Positions 8,929 to 18,008 of a stretch of DNA of 64,000 nt are shown here, piece by piece. The stretch comes from Pseudomonadota bacterium (lineage in GTDB: Bacteria > Pseudomonadota > Gammaproteobacteria > Burkholderiales > Burkholderiaceae_C), in assembly GCA_021819435.1 (NCBI GenBank), contig JAKARB010000001.1, positions 124,001 through 188,000 on the forward strand. The letters run 5' to 3'. How positions within the stretch are numbered: position 1 is the first letter of the stretch; the number at the start of each line of letters is the position of its first letter. The notes below the pieces were generated by a model, which worked only from the letters and a program-made list of their open reading frames with translations, did not search any database and was not told the origin of the DNA. Made by a program: the position numbers and the translations under genes.

Positions 8929-9004
8929 TGGCTCCCCGACCTGGGCTCGAACCAGGGACCTACGGATTAACAGTCCGGCGCTCTACCGACTGAGCTATCG
9001 GGGA
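8929..9004 (-). tRNA. tRNA-Asn (anticodon GTT)
   Basis: 76-base tRNA with 7-bp acceptor stem (TCCCCGA / TCGGGGA), D-arm AGCTCAGTCGGTAGAGC, anticodon loop CTGTTAA giving GTT, T-arm CCTGG-TTCGAGC-CCAGG and an encoded CCA end. All four arms pair correctly. Confidence 0.97.
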
Positions 9005-9062
9005 ATATGTCGGTTTCGTGTTGAGTTGGCAGCCATTGGCTGCGTCATCAACCGAGAACGCA

Positions 9063-9092
9063 ACTATAGCATCTTTTGACCGCTCTCAGCAA
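9063..9092 (-). promoter_or_regulatory. Candidate promoter of tRNA-Asn
   Basis: On the minus strand TTGCTG (9092-9087) and TATAGT (9068-9063) are separated by 18 bases, about 60 bases before the mature tRNA 5' end. The -10 matches five of six consensus bases. Confidence 0.4.
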
Positions 9093-9161
9093 CTTGGGCC
9101 GTTTTTCGCGCTGCTGTTGAAGCTTTGCGACATGCTCGCAACGGCGGAGGGCGGGCAGCGA

Positions 9162-11543
9162 TCAGAACGTCACGCTGGCCGTGGCGGTCACGCTGCGCGC
9201 CGCCTGGGGCATGAGGTAGACATGGTCGGCGTAGGTGGGAGACTCGCGCCAGTTGCGCAGGTTGAAGACGTTGTTCACGTTCAAGCGCCACAGCACGTTG
9301 GTGCCCGCGAGCGACGTGGCGGTGCGCAGGCCGATGTCGGTGCGCGTCCACGAGGGCAGGCGTACGCTGTCGTCGGCGGTGACGGCGCGCGGGCCTTCGT
9401 GGATGAGGTCGGTTTGCAGCCAGGTGGATGCGAAGCCAGGCACGCGCCAGGCCACGGAGGCTTTGAGCGTGTGGTCCGGCACGTTGACGGCGGGCTTGCC
9501 GTTGATGGCCACGTCGGTGCGCTGGCTGCCACGTCGCTCGGTGTCGAGCACGGCGCCTGCCAGCGAGGTCTGCCAGGATGGGCTGCGCCATTGCCAATGG
9601 GCTTCGATGCCACGGTGCACGGCCTCGCCGTCGTTGAGGTAGGCGTAGGTGGTGTTGCCCAGTCCGTCGTTTTGGGGCACATCGCCGGCCACGGGCCTGT
9701 GGATCTGGAACACGTCGACGCCCAGTTGATGTCCGCCATCCAGGACGGACTTCACGCCGAGTTCGAGCTGCCTGCTCTTGCGGGCAGGCAACACCGTGCC
9801 GGCGTTGGTGTATTGCCGCACGGGTGTGTTCTGCGCGGCGTTGACCTCGACGCCTTGCCCCCAGCTGACGTAAGCCTGGGTCTGCTCGGCGAGCTGGTAG
9901 CCGATGGCGCCCCAGCCTGTGGTCAGGCCTTCATTGAGTGAGGCGCTGGCGCTGCCGTCGGTGAGTGCGGTGTCTCGCTGGAGCTTGGTGTGGCGCATGC
10001 CCACCCAGGCGCGCCAGGGGCCGTCGTGGCTGAGGGCGTCGACCACGCTGAGCTCGGTGCTGCGTTCGCTGCGCAGGGTGTTGGCGTAGTCGGGGCTGTC
10101 GCTGCTGCCCACGGTGAACACGCCGCTGATGTTGCCCGTGCCGACGGAGGTGTAGGTGCCAGTGTTCAGGTCGGTGTCGTGGCGTGAGCGCAGCAGCCCG
10201 AATGTCAGGCTGTGCCTGATGGGGCCTGTGCTCAGTTCGCCGTTGAGCGTTGCGTTCCACGCCCGGGTGCGGCGGTGCTCGCCGTGGGAGTGGAAGTCGT
10301 AGTAGTCGAAGGTGCCGTCGGCGTAGTAACTGGCGCAATTGGTTTCAGTTGCACAACCGTAAGGAAAGCCTCCCCGGTCGGTCGATTGCAGACGCTGCTC
10401 GCCATAGCTCACCTGGCTGCGCCAGCCGCCCGACCAGTTCTGCGTCCAGCGCAGGCTGCCTGTGTTGCCTTGCAGTTCGACGGGGCGGCTCCATGCCTGG
10501 TGGTTGAGGTTGATGGTCGGGTCGATGGACTTGGCCGAGGGCAGGGCGGTGCCCAGCAGGCTGAAGCCGGGCACGCTGGGCTGGCTCTGGAAGCTGTGCT
10601 CGAACTCGGCTTCGAGCCGGGTGTCACGCGTGAGTTGCCAGTCGCCGGCCACGGAGGCCAGGCGGCGGCGGCCGTCGGCGGCCTGCACGGTGGGGCGCAG
10701 GTCTTCGCGGGCGGCGTTCACGCGCAGGCCGTATTGGCGTTGTTCGCCAAAGCGCTCCGATAGGTCGGTGGACAGCAGCCAGCCACCACGGTCGTTCATG
10801 CCAACCGTGACTTCGCGCAGGCTCACATCTGGCCGCTTGACGAGGAAGTTCATGAGGCCAGCCGGGGCACTGGTGCCCGCCTGGATGCCGCTCGTGCCTT
10901 TGAACAGTTCGATGCCGGCCTTGTTGTCGAGCGCGATGCGGGTTTCAGCGTTGATGGGCAGGCCCTCGCGGCGGTAGTTGTAGGCATTGCTCAAGGCGAA
11001 GCCGCGCACGTTCAAGCTGTCCCAGTAGCCGACGGGGTTGTAGGCGTCGGTGGTGCTGGCGTCGAGCTTGGTGAGGTCGGCCAGGCGGGTGACGCCCGCG
11101 TCGCGCAAGGTGCTCTGGCCGAAGGTTTGGGCCTGCACCGGGGCTTGCCAGCCCGGGGTGTCGCCGAGGCCGCTGATGCTGGCGCGGGCCTGGCGAGGCG
11201 CCGTGGCGGTGACGGTGGTGGCGGGCAGGGTGCTTTCCGTGCCCGTGTTGCCGTTGCTGGTGGATGTCGTGCTCGCGCGGGCGGAGGTGGTCGAGGGGGG
11301 CATCAGGGACGATGCGGTTGAAGTCCCCGAAGGCGCCGGCGTGTTGGCTTGGGCCAGGGCATTCGCCGATGCGGACAGCGAAGCGAGCCAGCAGGCATGG
11401 AACGCGGCGAGCGCCAGTGGGTGCTGCGTCGCGGGCGTTTTCAAGGTGGGCTTCACCGGCGCCTCACCATTCGGATGACGGGTGCCGCGAGGGCGCGTGA
11501 ACAAGCCAGACAAAGTGGACGAGGGCGACAGGCGAGGGCTCAT
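9162..11543 (-). CDS. TonB-dependent outer-membrane receptor, TPP-riboswitch controlled (putative thiamine transporter)
   Basis: Outer-membrane beta-barrel receptor of about 793 residues from the ATG at 11543 (GGAG eight bases upstream). A GTG at 11456, which has GAGG just before it and leads into the signal sequence LALAAFHACWLASLSASANALA, is a good alternative. A low-complexity Ser/Thr/Ala linker is followed by the plug domain (LNVRGFALSN, then PAGLMNFLVKRP) and the barrel, ending in the aromatic-terminal strand SVTATASVTF. By fold it resembles siderophore receptors, but a TPP riboswitch lies upstream, matching the thiamine-regulated TonB receptors predicted in other proteobacteria. Substrate is inferred from that control element. 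Confidence 0.85.
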   Translation of the reverse strand: MSPRLSPSSTLSGLFTRPRGTRHPNGEAPVKPTLKTPATQHPLALAAFHACWLASLSASANALAQANTPAPSGTSTASSLMPPSTTSARASTTSTSNGNTGTESTLPATTVTATAPRQARASISGLGDTPGWQAPVQAQTFGQSTLRDAGVTRLADLTKLDASTTDAYNPVGYWDSLNVRGFALSNAYNYRREGLPINAETRIALDNKAGIELFKGTSGIQAGTSAPAGLMNFLVKRPDVSLREVTVGMNDRGGWLLSTDLSERFGEQRQYGLRVNAAREDLRPTVQAADGRRRLASVAGDWQLTRDTRLEAEFEHSFQSQPSVPGFSLLGTALPSAKSIDPTINLNHQAWSRPVELQGNTGSLRWTQNWSGGWRSQVSYGEQRLQSTDRGGFPYGCATETNCASYYADGTFDYYDFHSHGEHRRTRAWNATLNGELSTGPIRHSLTFGLLRSRHDTDLNTGTYTSVGTGNISGVFTVGSSDSPDYANTLRSERSTELSVVDALSHDGPWRAWVGMRHTKLQRDTALTDGSASASLNEGLTTGWGAIGYQLAEQTQAYVSWGQGVEVNAAQNTPVRQYTNAGTVLPARKSRQLELGVKSVLDGGHQLGVDVFQIHRPVAGDVPQNDGLGNTTYAYLNDGEAVHRGIEAHWQWRSPSWQTSLAGAVLDTERRGSQRTDVAINGKPAVNVPDHTLKASVAWRVPGFASTWLQTDLIHEGPRAVTADDSVRLPSWTRTDIGLRTATSLAGTNVLWRLNVNNVFNLRNWRESPTYADHVYLMPQAARSVTATASVTF

Positions 11544-11694
11544 GCAAACGACTCCAAGGCAGGGGAGCACCGGGTGGAAATGGCCTTCCTGCGGTGGGCT
11601 GCCTGGTGTCAGGTGCGGCTGATGAAGGGGCGGCACCCGGTGGTCTGCGCCCTGGTGTGGGCGTGCGCGCCACATGGCATGGCGCAAGCTCGAC

Positions 11695-11785
11695 GAACTG
11701 GCTTCCCTACGCGAGGACGACCTCGATCAGGTTCGAAGGGACTCTCTCAGCGGCACCGCTCGACGCGGGCCGCACCCCTAGCAGG
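11695..11785 (-). promoter_or_regulatory. TPP (THI-box) riboswitch
   Basis: On the minus strand the THI element is recognisable in order: GGGGTGC (P1/P2 side), CTGAGAGAGTCCCTTCGAAC (the conserved CUGAGA and ACCUGAUC core follows as AACCTGATC), a variable P3 GC stem, then CGTAGGGAAGCC. It lies about 150 bases upstream of the receptor start at 11543. The intervening leader is GC-rich and presumably forms the expression platform, though I see no clear U-tract. Thiamine pyrophosphate binding would be expected to repress the downstream receptor. Confidence 0.88.
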
Positions 11786-11873
11786 TCGTGATTGTAGGCG
11801 GGAGGCTGACCTGCCCGAGCCCGCCTGCCATCGATGGCTGACGTGGGTCAGCTTGTGCTTGGCCTTGAGCCCC

Positions 11874-13028
11874 TCAGCCTTGCACACCCAGGCGCTGGTG
11901 CAGCACCGGGCTGGTTGTGGTGTAGAGCAGGTGGGGCGGCGCATCGGGGTTGAGCGCCGTGGCGATGGCGTGCGCAGCCAGCGTGGCTTCGTGGAAGCCG
12001 CACAGCAGCAGGCGCTTCTTGCCGGGGTAGGTGTTGATGTCGCCCACGGCGTGCACGCCGGGCAGCGATGATGCGAAGCTGGCGGTGTCCACGCGCACCT
12101 GCTTGCGCTCCAGGTCCAGCCCCCATTGCGTCAACGGGCCGAGCTTGGGGCTCAGGCCCAGGCGCACCAGCAGGTGGTCGAGCGGCAATTCGAAAGCCTG
12201 GCCGTCGGCGCCCAGGAGTTGCAGCGCTTCGATGTGCATGCCATGGCCGTCGGGCTGTTTGGAAAGGCAGGCGCCCTGCGGCACACCCAGCACGAGTTGC
12301 ACAGCGCCCGAGGTGATCAGCGCGCGCACCGCCGCTTCGGCTTCGGGTTCAGCCTGGAACGCGTCACGGCGATGGAGCAAGGTGATGCGCGCGGGGCGCT
12401 GAGCGGGCTCTGCCTGGGCCACATGCAGCACGGCCGCGAGGGCTTCGTCGCCACCACCGGCGATGACCAGGTGCTGGCCAGCCCAAGCAGGTGTTGCGAT
12501 GGGTGTGGCGCCGTGTGTTGCCACAAGGCTGGCAGCGGCCTCGGCCCCCGTGCCGATGGGGTTTGCATGCCATTCATCAGGCAGGTTGTGCGAGAGGTTT
12601 TTCGCACAGTCGAGCTCGGCCAGGCCCAGGCCGCGTGGCACGAAGGCCCCAGCACCCGCAGCGAGGACCACCGAGCGCGCATGGCATGTCCAGCCAGCCG
12701 AGGTGCCGACTTGCCAGCCGCCATCAACCTGACTCAGCGATTCGACCTGCTGGCCGAGGTGCAGGTGAGCACGCTGACCAGTGGCCGCATCAAGCGGCAG
12801 AAAAGGCGAAGCCTGCTGAAGCAGCAGGCTCGTGAGTTCGCGGCCGGTGCAACGGGGCACGCCGGGCACGTCGTAGATGGGCTTGTCGGGGTAGAGGGCC
12901 ATGCATTGGCCCCCCGCCTGCGGCAGCACGTCGACGACCTCGACCTTCAGCCCCAGCAGGCCAAGCTGGAAGGCCTGGAACAGGCCCACCGGGCCTGCGC
13001 CGATGATCAGGGCATCGGTCTGCTGCAT
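11874..13028 (-). CDS. Ferredoxin--NADP+ reductase (thioredoxin-reductase-like type)
   Basis: 384-residue FAD/NAD(P)-binding protein. The N-terminal dinucleotide fold is IIGAGPVGLFQAFQLGLLG (residues 7-25). A central NADPH domain has GGGDEAL, and the C-terminal FAD motif is AVGDINTYPGKKRLLLCGFHE, a signature of YumC-type ferredoxin-NADP reductases; redox-active CxxC is absent. The ATG at 13028 is chosen because it starts directly at the FAD fold; a longer frame reading upstream overlaps the ferredoxin gene out of frame. It lies 17 bases after the ferredoxin gene and likely forms a redox pair with it. Confidence 0.85.
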   Translation of the reverse strand: MQQTDALIIGAGPVGLFQAFQLGLLGLKVEVVDVLPQAGGQCMALYPDKPIYDVPGVPRCTGRELTSLLLQQASPFLPLDAATGQRAHLHLGQQVESLSQVDGGWQVGTSAGWTCHARSVVLAAGAGAFVPRGLGLAELDCAKNLSHNLPDEWHANPIGTGAEAAASLVATHGATPIATPAWAGQHLVIAGGGDEALAAVLHVAQAEPAQRPARITLLHRRDAFQAEPEAEAAVRALITSGAVQLVLGVPQGACLSKQPDGHGMHIEALQLLGADGQAFELPLDHLLVRLGLSPKLGPLTQWGLDLERKQVRVDTASFASSLPGVHAVGDINTYPGKKRLLLCGFHEATLAAHAIATALNPDAPPHLLYTTTSPVLHQRLGVQG

Positions 13029-13045
13029 CGGGCTGCCTGCCGGGG

Positions 13046-13369
13046 TCAGCGGATGAGCTGGTCCAGCTTGCCTGTCTTGTCCTTCCACTCTTCTGCATCG
13101 GGCAACGGCGCCTTGCGCTTGGTGATGCTGGGCCAGGTCTTGGACAGGTCGGCGTTGATCTGGATGTACTGCTGCTGGTTGCCGGGCACGTCCTCTTCGG
13201 GGACGATGGCGTTGACGGGGCACTCGGGGATGCAGACGGCGCAGTCGATGCACTCGTCGGGATCGATCACCAGGAAGTTGGGGCCTTCGCGGAAGCAGTC
13301 CACCGGGCAAACGTCCACGCAGTCGGTGTATTTGCAGCGGATGCAGGCTTCGGTGACGACGTGAGTCAT
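13046..13369 (-). CDS. fdxA: 7Fe ferredoxin (3Fe-4S/4Fe-4S)
   Basis: 107-residue FdxA. The N-terminal cluster motif is C9-x7-C17-x3-C21-P and the second is [12 protein letters not shown], giving the 3Fe-4S plus 4Fe-4S pattern of Azotobacter ferredoxin I and its relatives, with a C-terminal tail ending near WPSITKRK, as in that family. A soluble low-potential electron carrier. Immediately upstream of the ferredoxin-NADP reductase, same strand, suggesting they work together; the sulfate-assimilation genes lie upstream on the same strand. Confidence 0.95.
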   Translation of the reverse strand: MTHVVTEACIRCKYTDCVDVCPVDCFREGPNFLVIDPDECIDCAVCIPECPVNAIVPEEDVPGNQQQYIQINADLSKTWPSITKRKAPLPDAEEWKDKTGKLDQLIR

Positions 13370-13411
13370 GACAGGTCTCGGGTGAGGGGGTTGATCTTGC
13401 GGGTGGAGATT

Positions 13412-14260
13412 TTACCGGGGCTTATCGGGGCTTTGTGCCTCGGCGGTCCCTGTGCCTTCGCCGCACAGGGTGATGTGAGTCAAGGGTTCGTCGGGGATGG
13501 CGGTGGCGCCCGCACCGACGATGACGAGCGTAGGCCGGCCGCCGTGCACGCTGGAGGCGTCGTCGAGCGTGGCCAGGGTGTGCACGGTGTGGCGCATGTC
13601 GGGCCACCCCGCGCGCGAAACCACGCTGACTTCGGTGTCGCCAGGCCAGCCGGCGTCGAGCAGGCCTTTGCTCAGCGGGGCCAGTTGGCGGCCTGCCATG
13701 TAGAACACCTCGGTGTCGGCTCGCTGGCCTGGGCCCATGCCGCATTGCAGGTCGCCGGTGCGCGTCATGGCGGTGGTGAAGCTGACGCTGCGACCGGAGC
13801 CCCGGCGGGTAAGCGGTCGCTGGGTGGCGGCGGCTGCTGCCAGCGCCGAGGTCACGCCGGGCACCACCTCGCTGGGGATGCCGGCTTCGCGCAGCGCGTG
13901 CAGCTCTTCTTCCAGGCGGCCGAAGAGGCTGGGGTCACCGCCCTTGAGGCGGGCCACCAGGCCGCACTCGCCATGGATGGCACCCACCGCCAGCGCTTGT
14001 TCGACCAACAGTCGGTTGATGCGCGTTTGGCCGTTGTAGTCGCTGCCCGGCTGGCCGGAGAAGCCGCGCTTGCCCACGTCGATCCAGTCGGCGTTGGGCG
14101 CGAGGTCGCGCAGCGCCGGGTCGGCCAGGGCGTCGAACAGCACCACCTGGGCCTGGGCCAGCAGGCGGCTGCCGCGCACCGTGATCAGGTCGGCCTCACC
14201 GGGGCCGGCCCCGATGAAGACGACCTTGGCTGCGGTGAGCGAGCAGGGTTTGCTGTCCAT
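13412..14260 (-). CDS. cobA: Uroporphyrinogen-III C-methyltransferase
   Basis: 282-residue SUMT that methylates uroporphyrinogen III at C2 and C7 to precorrin-2 using S-adenosylmethionine, the entry to siroheme. Motifs: FIGAGPGEADLITVRG near the N-terminus, RLKGGDPSLFGR mid-protein, and the PLTRRGSGRSVSF segment. It is a stand-alone methyltransferase, not a CysG fusion, so the dehydrogenase/ferrochelatase must be encoded elsewhere. Lies 56 bases after cysN on the same strand; its product feeds the siroheme of CysI. Confidence 0.94.
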   Translation of the reverse strand: MDSKPCSLTAAKVVFIGAGPGEADLITVRGSRLLAQAQVVLFDALADPALRDLAPNADWIDVGKRGFSGQPGSDYNGQTRINRLLVEQALAVGAIHGECGLVARLKGGDPSLFGRLEEELHALREAGIPSEVVPGVTSALAAAAATQRPLTRRGSGRSVSFTTAMTRTGDLQCGMGPGQRADTEVFYMAGRQLAPLSKGLLDAGWPGDTEVSVVSRAGWPDMRHTVHTLATLDDASSVHGGRPTLVIVGAGATAIPDEPLTHITLCGEGTGTAEAQSPDKPR

Positions 14261-14316
14261 GTTGGTTGATGGCGTTGAGGTGATGCTGGCTGGAGCGTTA
14301 TGGGCCGTTTGAGCCG

Positions 14317-15657
14317 TCAGGCCGCCTTGACCAGCAGGGCGCCGCTGGTGCGGTTGGTCGTGGGGTCGACCACGATCAAGGCGCCGCCCACGCGGTTGCT
14401 GACGTAGGGCTCGACCGGCAGCGGCTGCTGGGTCTGCACGGTCACGCGGCCGATTTCGTTGACGGCAAGTTCCTGGGCCTCGGTGTCTTCGAGCGAGTGG
14501 ATGTCCAGGCGGCTTTCGATGGCGGTGATGCGGGCCTGCACCCAGCGGTTGCCGTGGCGCACCCAGTATTTACGGCCGATGGCGGCGGGCTCGGTGTCCA
14601 GCCAGGCCAGCGTGGCGGTGAAGCTGTCGGTGGGCTTGATCGAGCCGGGCGTGTGCACCCAGTCGCCGCGCGAGACGTCGACCTGGCGGTCCAGCACGAT
14701 GCCGGCCGACTGGCCTGCTTCGCACTGGTCAACCACCAGGGCGGCGTGGCGCACTTCGGCCACGATGGCGGTCTGGCCGCTCGGGAAGATCTGCACTTCG
14801 TCGCCGGCCTTGACCGCGCCGTGGGCGATGCGGCCCCACAGGGCGCGGTACTGGTGACCGGTGCCCGATGCTGAAGCCTCGCCTTCGCCGACAGCGTCGC
14901 GGGTCACGTACTGCACGGGGTGGAGCAGGGCGCCGTCGTGGCGCTCGTCTGCCACGGGCAGTTGTTCAAGCACTTGCAGCAGCGTGGGGCCCTTGTACCA
15001 GGGCCAGTTGGCCGAGGGCGTGGTCACGTTGTCGCCACGCAGGGCCGACACGGGGATCACGCCCTTGTTGACGATGCCAGCTTGCTCAGCAAACGCTTCC
15101 AGGGAGCCCTTGACTGCGTTGAAGGCGGCTTCGGTGTCTTGCTCGATGGCGTCCAGCTTGTTGACGGCGAACACGATCGAGGGCACGCGCAGCAGGTGGG
15201 CCAGCAGGCTGTGACGCTTGGTCTGCGTCAGCAGCGGCACGGGCTTGGCCTTCCAGTCGATCTTGGTGATGTCGACCAGCACCACGGCGGCGTCACTGCC
15301 AGCGGCGGCGGTCACCATGTTGCGGGTGTACTGCTCGTGGCCGGGGGCGTCGGCGATGATGAACTTGCGCGTCTTGGTGGCGAAGTAGCGGTAGGCCACG
15401 TCGATGGTGATGCCTTGCTCGCGCTCGGCCTCCAGGCCGTCGGTCAGCAGAGACAGGTCGATGGGGGCACCGGCAGCGCGCTTCTCAAGAGCGTCGAGCT
15501 GGTCGGCCAGGATGGCGCGGCTGTCGAACAGCAGGCGGCCGATCAGCGTGCTCTTGCCATCGTCCACGCTGCCGGCGGTCAGGAAGCGCAGGGCCTTATG
15601 CGCGAGCTCTTCGCCCGCTTCGCAGTGCGACACGTTGGGGGTGACTTGGGTGCTCAT
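14317..15657 (-). CDS. cysN: Sulfate adenylyltransferase subunit 1 (GTPase)
   Basis: 446-residue regulatory GTPase of ATP sulfurylase, which activates sulfate to APS with CysD. G1 is GSVDDGKSTLIGRLL (about residues 32-46), G3 is DAPGHEQYTRN, and NKLD is G4; elongation-factor-like domains II and III follow. The start codon shares its A with the cysD stop (TGATG), which implies translational coupling. No fused APS kinase (CysC) domain is present, consistent with direct APS reduction by the adjacent CysH. Confidence 0.96.
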   Translation of the reverse strand: MSTQVTPNVSHCEAGEELAHKALRFLTAGSVDDGKSTLIGRLLFDSRAILADQLDALEKRAAGAPIDLSLLTDGLEAEREQGITIDVAYRYFATKTRKFIIADAPGHEQYTRNMVTAAAGSDAAVVLVDITKIDWKAKPVPLLTQTKRHSLLAHLLRVPSIVFAVNKLDAIEQDTEAAFNAVKGSLEAFAEQAGIVNKGVIPVSALRGDNVTTPSANWPWYKGPTLLQVLEQLPVADERHDGALLHPVQYVTRDAVGEGEASASGTGHQYRALWGRIAHGAVKAGDEVQIFPSGQTAIVAEVRHAALVVDQCEAGQSAGIVLDRQVDVSRGDWVHTPGSIKPTDSFTATLAWLDTEPAAIGRKYWVRHGNRWVQARITAIESRLDIHSLEDTEAQELAVNEIGRVTVQTQQPLPVEPYVSNRVGGALIVVDPTTNRTSGALLVKAA

Positions 15658-16610
15658 CAGAAATAACCTTCCTTCTTGCGGCGCTCCATCGAGGCCTCGG
15701 ACGTGCGGTCGTCCATGCGGGTGGCGCCACGTTCGCTCACGGTCACGTGCAGGGTCTCGGCGACGATGTCGGCCGGGTTCTGCGCATCGCTTTCCACGGG
15801 GCAGGTGCAGGTCATGTCACCCACGGTGCGGAAGCGCACATCAACCGTCTCGATGGTTTCGCCTTCCAGCGCAGGCGTGACCTCGGTCAGCGGCACGAGC
15901 AGGCCCTTGCGGCGGATCACCTGGCGCGCGTGCTTGTAGTAGATGCTGGGCAGCGGGATGTTCTCGCGGGCGATGTAGAGCCACACGTCCAGCTCGGTCC
16001 AGTTCGAGATGGGGAAGGCGCGGAAGTGTTCGCCCGGCTTGATGCGGGTGTTGAACAGGTTCCACAGCTCGGGGCGCTGTTCCTTGGGCTGCCACTGGCC
16101 GAAGCTATCGCGGTGGCTGAAGATGCGCTCCTTGGCGCGGGCCTTCTCTTCATCGCGGCGGGCGCCGCCGATCAGGCAGTCGAAGCGGTTGTCTTCGATG
16201 GCTTCCAGCAAGGTCACGGTCTGGTGTCCGTTGCGCGATTCCAGCGGGTGGGCCAGGCGCACGGTGCCCTTCTTGATCGAGTCTTCCATGTGCGCGACGA
16301 TCAGGCGCTCGCTGATCTCTGCCACGCGCTGTTCGCGGAACTCGATCACTTCAGGGAAGTTGTGGCCGGTGTCCACGTGCACCAGCGGGAAGGGCAGTTT
16401 GCCTTCCAGCTTGCCCGTGGCCGGGTTCTTCATCTTGAAGGCCTTCTCGGCCAGTTGCAGCACCACGCACGAGTCCTTGCCGCTGGAGAACAGCAGGCCT
16501 GGGCGCTCGAAAGTGGCCGCCACTTCGCGCAGGATGAAGATCGCTTCTTCTTCCAGCGCGTCCAGGTGGCGGTGGTCGACTTCCGCCAGCAGTTGTTTCA
16601 CATCACTCAT
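15657..16610 (-). CDS. cysD: Sulfate adenylyltransferase subunit 2
   Basis: 317-residue catalytic subunit of ATP sulfurylase. The PP-loop motif is LLFSSGKDSCVVLQLAEKAF (about residues 38-57), with the downstream family segments HVDTGHNFPEVIEFR and GGARRDEEKARAKERIFS. The ATG at 16610 gives normal family length; the frame is open further upstream but that part overlaps cysH. Placed between cysH and cysN in a run of same-strand sulfate genes. Confidence 0.96.
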   Translation of the reverse strand: MSDVKQLLAEVDHRHLDALEEEAIFILREVAATFERPGLLFSSGKDSCVVLQLAEKAFKMKNPATGKLEGKLPFPLVHVDTGHNFPEVIEFREQRVAEISERLIVAHMEDSIKKGTVRLAHPLESRNGHQTVTLLEAIEDNRFDCLIGGARRDEEKARAKERIFSHRDSFGQWQPKEQRPELWNLFNTRIKPGEHFRAFPISNWTELDVWLYIARENIPLPSIYYKHARQVIRRKGLLVPLTEVTPALEGETIETVDVRFRTVGDMTCTCPVESDAQNPADIVAETLHVTVSERGATRMDDRTSEASMERRKKEGYF

Positions 16611-16642
16611 GTTGTACTCGCTTTGAATCTTCAGGCTGCCGT

Positions 16643-17452
16643 TCACTTGTGAACGTGCAGGCCGCATTCCTTGGCACCCTCGTCTTCCCACCACCAGCGG
16701 CCGGCGCGGAAGTCCTCGCCCACGGCGATGGCGCGCGTGCAGGGCGCGCAGCCGATGCTGGGCATGAACTGGTCGTGCAGCGGGTTGTAGGGCACGTTGA
16801 AAGCCTTGACGTAGTGCCACACATCGCCCCACGTCCAGTCGATCATGGGGTTGAACTTGGCGCGGCCCTTGTCGTCCGACTCGCGGGGCAGCATGCCGCC
16901 ACGGTTGTTCGACTGCTCGCGGCGCAGGCCGGTGATCCAGGCCGTGCGGCCATCGAGCATGCGCGCCAGCGGTTCGAGCTTGCGCAGGCCGCAGCAGGCC
17001 TTGCGCAGGTCGATGCTTTCGTACATGGCCTTCTCGCCGTTCTTGCGCACGAACTCGATCACCGCTTCGGCCACGGGCTTGTAGACCTCAACCTTCACGC
17101 CCTGGCCATCGAAGGCGTCGGCGTAGTGCTGCTCGATGGTGCCGATCAGCGCGACCGTCTCGGGGTGCAGCATGCCGGTCTCCAGCGTGCCCACGGCGAT
17201 GCCGATGCCGTGTCGCGCAATCAGGTCGGTGACGATCATGTCTTCCACGCCCAGGCTCGTGGCCTGGACCACCTTGCCGGGGTGCTCGGCGGCAGCGGCC
17301 TTCAACAGCGCGACGGTCTCGGCCAACTTGGCTTCGAAGTCAGGGCTGGCCTTGGCGTACAGGCCGATGGCCGAGCTGGACGGAGCAGGGCCGCCGATCA
17401 GCGACGACACGCCGCCAACGTCGCCAAAGTCCACGGAGGAGCTTTCACTCAT
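16643..17452 (-). CDS. cysH: Adenosine 5'-phosphosulfate reductase
   Basis: 269 residues. Reduces APS to sulfite with thioredoxin-type donors. The PAPS/APS reductase fold shows TSLGVEDMIVTDL, and the two cysteine pairs KACCGLRK and GCAPCTR are the 4Fe-4S ligands that separate APS reductases from PAPS reductases; ECGL near the C-terminus carries the catalytic Cys. AGGAG precedes the ATG at 17452. Lies between the DUF934 gene and cysD. Confidence 0.95.
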   Translation of the reverse strand: MSESSSVDFGDVGGVSSLIGGPAPSSSAIGLYAKASPDFEAKLAETVALLKAAAAEHPGKVVQATSLGVEDMIVTDLIARHGIGIAVGTLETGMLHPETVALIGTIEQHYADAFDGQGVKVEVYKPVAEAVIEFVRKNGEKAMYESIDLRKACCGLRKLEPLARMLDGRTAWITGLRREQSNNRGGMLPRESDDKGRAKFNPMIDWTWGDVWHYVKAFNVPYNPLHDQFMPSIGCAPCTRAIAVGEDFRAGRWWWEDEGAKECGLHVHK

Positions 17453-17475
17453 GGGGATCTCCTGGGGTCGCTTGC

Positions 17476-17982
17476 TCAGGCTGCGCGGCCGAACACGGGC
17501 TTGGGTGCGTTCACGTCGCCTTGGTAGTGGCCGCGTGCAGCGAAAAAGCCCAGCTGGCGTTCGGCAATGGCGCGATCCTGATCGCCACGCAGCACCACGG
17601 CACTGAAGCCGCAACGCTTGAGCAGGGGCATCATGTCGACGACCACGTCACCCGTGGCGCGGATCTCGCCACCGAAGCGGTAGCGCGAACGCAGGATGTG
17701 CGCCTGGGTGTAAGCGCGCCCGTCCGTCCACTTCGGGAACTGCAGCACCACGAGAGAGAGCTTGGCCACATCGGCCTCGATGACCTCGATGTCGGTGTCG
17801 TTGCACAGGATCACGCCCACGGGCTTGTGATCGGTCGCATCCTTCGCAGGCCACTGCTCGCGCACAGCGTGCCATTGCGCCAGGGTCAGCAGGCTGTGTG
17901 ACTTGATGGGCGGGTGGTCGATCTGACCGTCTTCGCCGCCCACGGTGTGCCACTGGTCGTGATGGGTGTCGATGAATTGCAT
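17476..17982 (-). CDS. DUF934 domain-containing protein
   Basis: 168-residue protein of the DUF934 family, found almost always between a sulfite reductase and an APS reductase in proteobacteria. Visible features are GVILCNDTDIEVI and the conserved stretch FPKWTDGRAYTQAHILRSRY. Probably cytoplasmic, thought to be an accessory to CysI, but its biochemical role is not established. Start at 17982 has GGAG upstream; it follows cysI by 26 bases and precedes cysH by 23. Confidence 0.88.
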   Translation of the reverse strand: MQFIDTHHDQWHTVGGEDGQIDHPPIKSHSLLTLAQWHAVREQWPAKDATDHKPVGVILCNDTDIEVIEADVAKLSLVVLQFPKWTDGRAYTQAHILRSRYRFGGEIRATGDVVVDMMPLLKRCGFSAVVLRGDQDRAIAERQLGFFAARGHYQGDVNAPKPVFGRAA

Positions 17983-18008
17983 GGTGGGGTCTCCTTCGGG
18001 CACGGCGA

